Virus record (IMG/VR): IMGVR_UViG_3300032288_002265
Location: 1 to 64,000 of that record
Length of the DNA stretch: 64,000 nucleotides
Origin: a virus
Reading direction: 5' to 3' (one strand)
Below are positions 57,745 through 64,000 of the stretch, piece by piece. The number at the start of each line of letters is the position of its first letter. The first letter of the stretch is position 1. Under the pieces are notes generated by a model. That model had not been told where the DNA came from, searched no databases, and worked only from the letters and a program-made list of their open reading frames with translations. The position numbers and the translations under genes were made by a program.

Positions 57745-58037
57745 TTCGATCGATGATGAACGCACTGTTCTCGGCAGAGAACGGAGGTGACGACGCAACC
57801 CGTGTGATCTCGAAGGGGGTTCTAGGCTTTGTGGCCTCGATATTTCCGATCGCCGCATCCAAGTCAGGGATGTTCCACGCCGTGTTTGAGACGGCTGCAC
57901 TGTGCCTCGGCGTGGTGGTGTCGTTCCTCACAGCTGTGTCGCTGGCGTTCACGGTCGAGCGAAAGATCCGAGCCCGCATCGAAGAGTGGAAGAATCCGGG
58001 TGCAGCCAAGAAGCGTGAAGACAGCCTTCGTGATTGA
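57741..58037 (+). CDS. Holin-like membrane protein
   Basis: 98 residues, ATGA overlap with the lipoprotein. Two hydrophobic segments (VLGFVASIFPIA near 28-40 and AALCLGVVVSFLTAVSLAF near 52-70) and a highly charged basic C-terminus (VERKIRARIEEWKN). Size and layout are those of class II holins. It would permeabilise the inner membrane to release the lysozyme-like enzyme encoded at 35589. Assignment rests on topology and the neighbouring spanin-like gene. Confidence 0.6.
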   Translation: MIRSMMNALFSAENGGDDATRVISKGVLGFVASIFPIAASKSGMFHAVFETAALCLGVVVSFLTAVSLAFTVERKIRARIEEWKNPGAAKKREDSLRD

Positions 58038-58069
58038 CCACCCGTTACCCTCATACAAGGATAACTGCC

Positions 58070-58402
58070 ATGGAGAAGAAGTACTTTTTCGTGATGGCCT
58101 CAGACGGTGCCATCGATTTCCAGCCCACCGGTCAGTACAACCACAAGTTCTACGGCGTCACCGAGGTTGACAGCCAGGAGGAGTACGACCGGCTCAAGGC
58201 TCGTGGGTGTCGAGAGATTTCCAAGGAGGAGTACGCCGAGGAGTTCAAAAAAAAAGCGGGGCTGCAGGGGCTCTTGGACGAGTATCGTCCAATAACGGAG
58301 GTGCGGCGTGTGCAACTTGCGGAAAGAAAGCCCTCCGTTGAGGTCAAAGTCACAACGCTCGAGTCTGTGAAGACCGCAGCGCCCGTCCCAACCAAGAAGT
58401 AA
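58070..58402 (+). CDS. Hypothetical protein
   Basis: 110 residues from the ATG at 58070 (AAGGATAAC upstream; a further upstream ATG at 58034 is less likely). Charged, with SQEEYDRLKARGCREISKEE. A run of nine As encodes KKK at about residue 62, a potential transcript-slippage site. No family recognised. Confidence 0.55.
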   Translation: MEKKYFFVMASDGAIDFQPTGQYNHKFYGVTEVDSQEEYDRLKARGCREISKEEYAEEFKKKAGLQGLLDEYRPITEVRRVQLAERKPSVEVKVTTLESVKTAAPVPTKK

Positions 58403-58408
58403 CACACC

Positions 58409-60079
58409 ATGACGTGGTCCGAGTTTAAGGCTGCCGTCGATGAGCTACTCACAATTGAGCGGCGACGACTCGGCGTGCAGCCGTTCATTGACCGCCAGGT
58501 GCGGCTGGCAGTCGGAGACGTTCAGCGTCTCATCGACTACTACCGCAAGGGCATCGTGACGACACTGGATCACGACGACGTGATTCGAGAGGGGTTTACC
58601 TCCAAGGCGCAGCTGCCTAATGGTGCGAGCCTCCGCGAGCTCTATCACATCAGGACCGGCAGCATCTCTGCCAGCCGGCCGCTGTACGAGATACCGTTCT
58701 CGAACAAGCGCGAGCTCGTCGGTGGCGTCATCAACATCGGCTGCAGCGGTAGTCACTTCCGCTACTGCATCGACCACCGCGACGCCGCCCGGGACATCTA
58801 CGTCTATCCGGCGCTCACACCAGGCTACGCGATCCAGATCGTATGGGACGCTGTAGTCGGCCGTGGTGCTGATGGCGACTTCGCTGAGACGGATGTCGTT
58901 CCGTTCGATGAGCCGGTGGTCACCCTGGTCCATGAGTACGTGAAGATGAAGCTGGCCCGCGAAGTGGAGCGGGATCTGGCACTCGCCAAGGACTACGAGC
59001 GGACCTACCGCGTCGGCATCGCTTCGCTATACTCTGAGGTTCAGGAGCGTCTACGACTCAAGCGTGCCAAGAGCGAGGCTGATTGCGCTCCTCCGACAGC
59101 GTGCAACAACGACATCCTGGTGCTCGACAACGTCATCCCAGGTGGATGCGGCACGGTCTCTCCGGAAGCTCTCACCGGTTCGTGCGAGAGCCTGGCGATC
59201 ACGTCCCCCATGATCGAGTGGGTGATGTTCGGAGACAGCGGCGAGCAGGCGACACTTGCTGACACCATCGAGGTGGCTCGTGCGGTGCGGGCGCTGAATC
59301 CGCAGTTCGTCGTCCACATGGGCGATGCTGCGTACGGCACTGGCGGACTGAACGGTGGCAATCGAGCATTGGTTCGAGACCTCTTCACCAAGCACTACTG
59401 GAACTTCATTCGAGAGAACCGGATGCACTTCGCCTTTGGTAACCACGATCTCGAGACCAACTACGGCGCAGCGTTCTTCGAGGAGATCCCGATCCTCAAG
59501 ACCGTCATCGGATCGAACCAGTCGCTCAACAAGTATTGGTACGAGTTCGCCCAGGGGCCGATCCGCTTCTTCGTCCTGAACAGCGGATCCGACGACTCCG
59601 ACCCGAACATCTTCTTTGCCGAGCAAAAGGCCTGGCTGTGGCAGCGAGCCTGCACTGCCAAGGAGCAGTGGCTCGTGGCCGTCTACCACCGGCCTGCTTA
59701 CACCAGTGATGCGAATCACGCTCCGGGCAGTCTACTCATGCGGGATCTCAACCTGCACGAGATGGGCTTCGACCTGGTGGTCAACGCGCACGCCCACAAC
59801 TACGAGCGCATCCTCGACCAGCACGGCCTGATGCACGTCATCTGCGGCCTGGGTGGTGCCACGAAGCGCGGCAAGCTCAACGCTGGCTCTCCCTACGTGC
59901 CGACCGGATCCCAAATGTTCTTCAGCAGCAATAACGGGTTCCTCCGGTTCAGCGCCAACGAGGCTGAGATGCAGTTCGAGATGGTCACCGTGGAGAACGA
60001 GGTCGTCGACCGCGTGACTCTCCAGAAGCTGCATCCACGATACGTTGATTGCGACGGCTACGGGTATGCCAACGCATAA
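58409..60079 (+). CDS. Head-tail adaptor fused to metallophosphoesterase
   Basis: 556 residues. Residues 1-225 look like a head-tail adaptor/tail-tube protein (helical start WSEFKAAVDELL, then beta-rich, and a C-terminal helical element ERTYRVGIASLYSEVQERL). A linker with several Cys (226-260) follows. From about 268 to the end is a calcineurin-like phosphoesterase: GDSGE (275-279), GDAAYG (305-310), GNHDLE (344-349), YHRPAY (about 428) and AHAHNYER (about 462), matching the purple-acid-phosphatase-like group. A virion adaptor carrying a phosphatase at the neck is unusual; the substrate is unknown. Confidence 0.7.
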   Translation: MTWSEFKAAVDELLTIERRRLGVQPFIDRQVRLAVGDVQRLIDYYRKGIVTTLDHDDVIREGFTSKAQLPNGASLRELYHIRTGSISASRPLYEIPFSNKRELVGGVINIGCSGSHFRYCIDHRDAARDIYVYPALTPGYAIQIVWDAVVGRGADGDFAETDVVPFDEPVVTLVHEYVKMKLAREVERDLALAKDYERTYRVGIASLYSEVQERLRLKRAKSEADCAPPTACNNDILVLDNVIPGGCGTVSPEALTGSCESLAITSPMIEWVMFGDSGEQATLADTIEVARAVRALNPQFVVHMGDAAYGTGGLNGGNRALVRDLFTKHYWNFIRENRMHFAFGNHDLETNYGAAFFEEIPILKTVIGSNQSLNKYWYEFAQGPIRFFVLNSGSDDSDPNIFFAEQKAWLWQRACTAKEQWLVAVYHRPAYTSDANHAPGSLLMRDLNLHEMGFDLVVNAHAHNYERILDQHGLMHVICGLGGATKRGKLNAGSPYVPTGSQMFFSSNNGFLRFSANEAEMQFEMVTVENEVVDRVTLQKLHPRYVDCDGYGYANA

Positions 60080-60668
60080 GCGGGTCATCGCGCAGGCTTA
60101 CGATGAGAAACACATCGAGCTTGCTCGTTACTTCATTCCAAGGATGGCGAGGTGGTGCGAGGCCAACGGCTGGCGTCACATCGTCCGCCACGTCCATTCG
60201 ACTCACCACGATTACGATCACAACTACCGGAAGTACCCGCTCGTCCGGGAATTGATCTATGACCACGACGTGGTGGTCTGGGCTGACACGGATGTGATCC
60301 CGGTGTCTGGCAAAGACTTCATCATTCCCGACGGCGACATCCACTTCTCCTGGGACCGCCACGGGCTCTGCGCTGGATTCGTGGCGTACAGGTCATGCCA
60401 GTGGACGGCGGACTTCGTGGAGGGGCTGACAGCGATCATTCCCAAGCGGGGGCTGCACCACACCCACGAGCAGGAATGCCTCAAGGCGATCACGCTGATC
60501 GGCGACTGTGTCCACCACATCCGAATGCTCCCGGAGACGATCGTGGCGAATCCGCACTTACCGCACTGGGAGACTCCTCCTACCTTCTTCCACGCCTGGT
60601 CGAACGGTGGTGTGGCCGACGCGATCAACAGGGCTGATGCGATATGCAACTCCACCACAGCTTCCTAG
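60066..60668 (+). CDS. Glycosyltransferase (GMA12/MNN10-like)
   Basis: 200 residues from the ATG at 60066, inside the end of the preceding gene (14-bp overlap). LAR YFIPRMARWC then DHDVVVWADTDVIPV carries a DxD metal site; WDRHGLCAGFVAYRSCQW and HTHEQECLKAI fit the galactosyl/mannosyltransferase group. It would add a hexose to an acceptor. Acceptor unknown; the adjacent glycan-acting gene suggests they act on the same glycan. Confidence 0.7.
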   Translation: MPTHKRVIAQAYDEKHIELARYFIPRMARWCEANGWRHIVRHVHSTHHDYDHNYRKYPLVRELIYDHDVVVWADTDVIPVSGKDFIIPDGDIHFSWDRHGLCAGFVAYRSCQWTADFVEGLTAIIPKRGLHHTHEQECLKAITLIGDCVHHIRMLPETIVANPHLPHWETPPTFFHAWSNGGVADAINRADAICNSTTAS

Positions 60669-61654
60669 AGACTAGGTGTGGTCAATGGCTTTCGAGAGAA
60701 TTGGCTGGAGACATCAAGGATGCGCTGGCCAGTAACCGGCCGAGGCCAGAGCAGTTCTGGATCGTCGACAACTCGGCGATGAACACGCCTGGATACAGGG
60801 CTTACAACCCAACCATCATCCGCAGCGGTGACAAGACTCTGATGGCATTCCGCCGCCACGGACTGGGCGACCACTCCGATCAGGCAATGGGCGTGGACTC
60901 CCACATCGTGGTCTGCGAGCTCGACCAGGATCTCCGCAGGGCCTCGAACCACCGGATCATCTCCAGCCTGGTCGGGCCGAACTCTGAGGATCCGCGCCTG
61001 TTCCACCACCGGGACGCTGTCCACCTCTCGTACACCTCTGCTGCGTACACTCCAGGCAACGTCTGGGATTGCATGATGCAGTGCGCTCAGCTGAACCAGG
61101 ACTCGGGATCCGCGCTGCTCCACTACGACAATCGGTTCGGCGTGAATGGTGCGTCCCACGAGAAGAACTGGACCTACTTCAGCGACGGCGGAATGCTGCG
61201 GTTCGTCTACAACATCGAGCCGCTGATTGTCTTTGAGGTCGAGACCAGGAAGATATGGTATCACCGGCATCGCGGAGAGTGGGTGTTCGGCATCCCTCAC
61301 GGCGGCACACCTCCGGTCAAGGTGGGCGACCTGTGGATCTCGTTTTTCCACTCGTACCGCAAGCATCCGATCTACAAGCGGCAGTACTTCGTCGGGGCGT
61401 ACGCTTTCGACGAGACGATGAAGGTGCGGATGTTCACCCCCTGGCCGATCTTTGCGGGTGACGCCTCAGATGGGTACTGCTTCGACACAAGCCGATCGAA
61501 CTGGACGCCGATCGTGGCGCTTCCGTGCGGGGCGATATTCGACGGGGATGATTGGACAGTGTCGCTCGGTATCAACGATTCCTACTGCGGCATCTTCAAG
61601 ATTCCTCACAGAGCACTGATGTCTGATCACCTCAAGGAGGTTGTAACTTCTTGA
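60644..61654 (+). CDS. Five-bladed beta-propeller, GH130/GH43-like
   Basis: 336 residues, overlapping the glycosyltransferase by 25 bp. The repeats AYNPTIIRSGDKTLMAFRRH, then GPNSEDPRLFHHRDAVHLSY and HGGTPPVKVGDLWISFFHS match the propeller of beta-mannoside phosphorylases/hydrolases (GH130) and related arabinanases. Asp residues in the first blades could be catalytic. It might trim or bind a glycan made by the adjacent transferase. Whether it is active or only binding is unclear. Confidence 0.65.
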   Translation: MQLHHSFLETRCGQWLSRELAGDIKDALASNRPRPEQFWIVDNSAMNTPGYRAYNPTIIRSGDKTLMAFRRHGLGDHSDQAMGVDSHIVVCELDQDLRRASNHRIISSLVGPNSEDPRLFHHRDAVHLSYTSAAYTPGNVWDCMMQCAQLNQDSGSALLHYDNRFGVNGASHEKNWTYFSDGGMLRFVYNIEPLIVFEVETRKIWYHRHRGEWVFGIPHGGTPPVKVGDLWISFFHSYRKHPIYKRQYFVGAYAFDETMKVRMFTPWPIFAGDASDGYCFDTSRSNWTPIVALPCGAIFDGDDWTVSLGINDSYCGIFKIPHRALMSDHLKEVVTS

Positions 61655-61685
61655 AGAAACCTCTTTGCGAGGGTAACAGACTGGC

Positions 61686-64000
61686 ATGGCGCAACTAACG
61701 GTCAAACCTGCGGATGGAGGCACCTTGATCACAAGGGCCGCATCTGCTGACGTTGGGGCGCAACGGTACACCGCCAAGGTGAACTGGCGGCGCGACCTGA
61801 CCGACGAGATGACCCGTGAGGGTTGGGACTACTTCAACCCGCTCCCAGACGAGGTTGACTTCCAGACGTTCCCGTTCCCTGGATCCTCCTTTCCGATCAA
61901 CCTGATCCACCACGTCCGCCGTCCAAACGGCGAGAGTGCGGTCGTGGTCGGCAACGCAACGACGCTGTACCGGTTCAATACCGTGCTCGAGGGATACACC
62001 ACGGCCGACTACGCCGACGGTGTGCTGGACAGTCCTGCTGGCGCACTGCTGCAACCGTACTTTGCCACGCCCACCCGCTGGCAGATCATCGGCTCTGGAT
62101 TCGATCCGGATGGCCGGCGCTGGGAGGCTGAGAACGTCAACGGATCAACCGTGTTTTCCAACGGGGTCGATCTCCCGGTCGAGTACCGCGTCGAGTACTG
62201 GGAGACCAAGCCGCTCTACGAGCTCCGCGAGCAGGGTGTTATCTGCCTTGGCACCATCGGCGAAGATGCGTCGATACTGATGGGTGGTGATGTCACTGAG
62301 ATTGACTCCACAGACATCGATACTGTCCTTGGCCTGATCACCTCCGGATCGATCACTGTCTCACAGGTTGGGTTTACCCGGAATCGGAACGTCAGTGCGA
62401 CCAGCACCGGCACCGTGGTCACGACGAACACGGCGTTCTTCCAGTCCACCGACGTTGGCCGTGTGCTCGTCTGGTCGAACGGCAAACGTCAGACGATCAC
62501 CGCCCGCAACAGCGCGACCGAGATCGTGGTGTCCTCTGGAGATGCGGTGCCGCTCGGCCGCACGTTCCACATCACTGACTCGCAGCAGATCTCCACGAGT
62601 AATGCTTTCAAGATCACCGCGTCTGCATCGTTCTTTACGAGCGAGATGGACGGCAAGGTTCTGTCCTGGCCAGACGGTTCCGTCCGCACGATTGTCGAGG
62701 TCGTCAGCCCGACGGTTGCCATCGTGGACTCGGACTGGCCGATCCAGGCCGGCGTGGTGAAGTACGACAATCCGAAGGCGTACCTCGGCCTTGAGGATCT
62801 TAAGACGGCCGTCAACCTTTCGCGTCCGAACACTCCGCTGGGCTACAGCCAGCGCCAGTATCGCGCACTCTGGTCGGAACTAGAGCAGCCCACCCGCTTC
62901 GCCGTCCGCATTCCATGCACGTTCGAGGCTCGATCTGGAGTCATCGCTGTCACCCGCACAAACCGATCGATCAAGACCGGCGACGTGGTTGCCATCGAGG
63001 GCGCAGGGGAGTCGGGTGGAACTCTTCAGACTACCGTCACCGGCACTGGCCCTGGTGTGATCACGATCAAGGACAAGACGTTGGTGTCCGGTTCTGGGTC
63101 GGTGACTCGGTTCTCGTCGATCGGCGGCACCGCTGGGTATGAGGATCTCCAGGACGATGGTTCAGCCATCCTGAAGATCGCCCGCCTCCAGGGGCGCGTC
63201 ATCCTCTACAAGGACTCAAACATCTTCGTGGGACGATACACTGGGTCCGCTGAGCGCCCGTTCGAGTTCGAGCGCATCGTCGCGTCCCACGGTCGCAGCC
63301 TGTACTTCCGGAACACGCTGGTCTCGATCAACAACCGGACGCACTTCTACGCAGGTAGGAACCGGTTCTACCAGTTCGACCTAGTGACCCGCGTCCCTAC
63401 GCCGATCGAGTCGGCCGACTACGTATCGAACCTATTCTTCGACACGGCCGACATCGCCGACACCGAGGAGATCTACGCTGCCGACAACCACCTCACCCAG
63501 GAGGTGTGGATCACGTGCCCGTCGTCGCCGACGAAGACGCTCTGCTTCGACCACGTCTACAGCACCTTCTCGACGATCGACTTCGCGTTCACTGCTGCGG
63601 CCCCGGTCAAGGATCCTTCCGCGCCACTGGTGAAGGAGACCTCGAACTGGTTCCTCATGGGCACCTCGAACGGTGTGCTCGTGCAGTACGGCCTGTCCGA
63701 CAAGCCGAACGACGCCTGGGAGGACAAGAAGTCGATCTGGTATCGGCGCAACGCCAGGCCTTACAACGCCACCAAGGCATCGTACCAAGCGACGCTCTCC
63801 AGCGGCCTGATCCACTTCGGTGATCCGTACAACGAGAAGCGCGTCACCTCGTACAACCTCCAGTTCTCTAGCCAGCAGGTTGATGGACCGGTGGCCGAGG
63901 TCGCGTTCTACTCCGCGCTCAACCAGGAGTCCGACGAGTTCGCTCTGGGTACCATGGCGATCTCGAGCGTCGGAAGCCGTGGCCTGGTCCCGCTGCACAC
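61686..64000 (+). CDS. Tail nozzle / tail-tube-like protein (3' end outside window)
   Basis: Open from the ATG at 61686 (after AGGGTAAC) to the right edge, at least 771 residues, no stop in the window. Beta-rich with many Trp, Tyr, Gly and repeated short motifs, including late blade-like elements (ILYKDSNIFVGRYTG, FYAGRNRFYQFDLVTR). The layout and the place after an adaptor suggest a T7 gp12-like nozzle (propeller) protein. A weak hairpin lies 5' of the gene (61640-61668). The gene order suggests the fibre at the left edge of the window lies further along the same late block. Confidence 0.65.
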   Translation, partial: MAQLTVKPADGGTLITRAASADVGAQRYTAKVNWRRDLTDEMTREGWDYFNPLPDEVDFQTFPFPGSSFPINLIHHVRRPNGESAVVVGNATTLYRFNTVLEGYTTADYADGVLDSPAGALLQPYFATPTRWQIIGSGFDPDGRRWEAENVNGSTVFSNGVDLPVEYRVEYWETKPLYELREQGVICLGTIGEDASILMGGDVTEIDSTDIDTVLGLITSGSITVSQVGFTRNRNVSATSTGTVVTTNTAFFQSTDVGRVLVWSNGKRQTITARNSATEIVVSSGDAVPLGRTFHITDSQQISTSNAFKITASASFFTSEMDGKVLSWPDGSVRTIVEVVSPTVAIVDSDWPIQAGVVKYDNPKAYLGLEDLKTAVNLSRPNTPLGYSQRQYRALWSELEQPTRFAVRIPCTFEARSGVIAVTRTNRSIKTGDVVAIEGAGESGGTLQTTVTGTGPGVITIKDKTLVSGSGSVTRFSSIGGTAGYEDLQDDGSAILKIARLQGRVILYKDSNIFVGRYTGSAERPFEFERIVASHGRSLYFRNTLVSINNRTHFYAGRNRFYQFDLVTRVPTPIESADYVSNLFFDTADIADTEEIYAADNHLTQEVWITCPSSPTKTLCFDHVYSTFSTIDFAFTAAAPVKDPSAPLVKETSNWFLMGTSNGVLVQYGLSDKPNDAWEDKKSIWYRRNARPYNATKASYQATLSSGLIHFGDPYNEKRVTSYNLQFSSQQVDGPVAEVAFYSALNQESDEFALGTMAISSVGSRGLVPLH

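Noticed and set aside
58240-58270. Run of nine As as a programmed frameshift
   Set aside because: The -1 frame ends after about 14 codons and leads to no recognisable domain, so any slippage would only truncate the protein.
61640-61668. Hairpin before the last gene as a terminator
   Set aside because: The stem is interrupted by a 5-nt bulge and followed by only three Ts; too weak to call.
1-64000. tRNA genes, rRNA, CRISPR arrays, insertion sequences
   Set aside because: I saw no cloverleaf-type sequence, no regularly spaced repeat array and no transposase. A covariance-model scan could still find a divergent tRNA.

Overview
The window is almost entirely the genome of a tailed double-stranded DNA phage (or prophage) with a podovirus-like plan. 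It has a portal, scaffold, major capsid protein, a head-tail adaptor, a tail-nozzle-like protein, a tail fibre and three ejection-type internal virion proteins, one of 3,467 residues. No tail tape measure, sheath or baseplate genes are seen. A tyrosine integrase suggests a temperate or formerly temperate life style. The host cannot be told from the sequence: there are no tRNA genes and no host flank. Many late genes start without a clear Shine-Dalgarno (SD) site. No DNA polymerase, primase or phage RNA polymerase is visible, so the phage probably borrows the host replisome and transcription machinery.

Layout. (1) 1-21.9 kb, rightward late genes: tail fibre (open at the left edge), a fibre-associated protein, small proteins, a two-domain glycosyltransferase, an Ig-domain protein, a cupin, a GNAT acetyltransferase, internal virion proteins including the giant one, and a possible small terminase. 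(2) 22.0-37.6 kb, leftward: integrase, then about thirty small accessory genes linked by ATGA/GTGA overlaps. Recognisable members are a DHH phosphoesterase, ThyX, a GP88-family protein, a RadC-like protein, a lysozyme-like muralytic enzyme and small HTH or RHH regulators. (3) 37.6-38.3 kb, a non-coding switch region with dyads and iteron-like repeats, a candidate origin or control region, followed by one rightward gene. (4) 38.6-50.3 kb, leftward: metallophosphoesterase, DUF6378-like protein, methyltransferase, glycosyltransferase-like protein, HU-like protein, DnaB helicase and probable loader, MazG-like protein, SSB-like protein, Sak4-like ATPase, Cas4/AddB-like nuclease, RusA-like resolvase, HTH regulator and large terminase. 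(5) 50.3-64 kb, rightward head and connector genes: a frameshifted small gene, portal, scaffold, capsid, a decoration-like protein, a spanin-like lipoprotein and holin-like protein, an adaptor fused to a phosphoesterase, two glycan-related enzymes, and a tail-nozzle-like gene cut by the right edge. The gene order suggests that the late block at the right edge continues, after a gap of unknown size, into the fibre gene at the left edge of a circular or circularly permuted genome.

Working together: DnaB, its loader, the SSB-like protein, Sak4, the nuclease and RusA form a replication/recombination set. ThyX and MazG serve nucleotide pools. The lipoprotein, the holin-like protein and the remote lysozyme-like protein would provide lysis. 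Three glycosyltransferase-like genes and a GH130-like gene suggest glycan handling by the phage.

The most unusual observations are: a canonical A AAA AAG slippery heptamer that joins a small gene to a start-codon-less downstream frame before the portal; a RusA-like resolvase whose two halves lie in different frames; a Cas4/AddB-like nuclease whose motif order is circularly permuted; a family of about ten AGGGAC...GTCCCT dyads confined to 31.4-37.7 kb and mostly lying 36-90 bp upstream of leftward genes; and four 11-bp repeats upstream of the HTH gene that heads the recombination genes.
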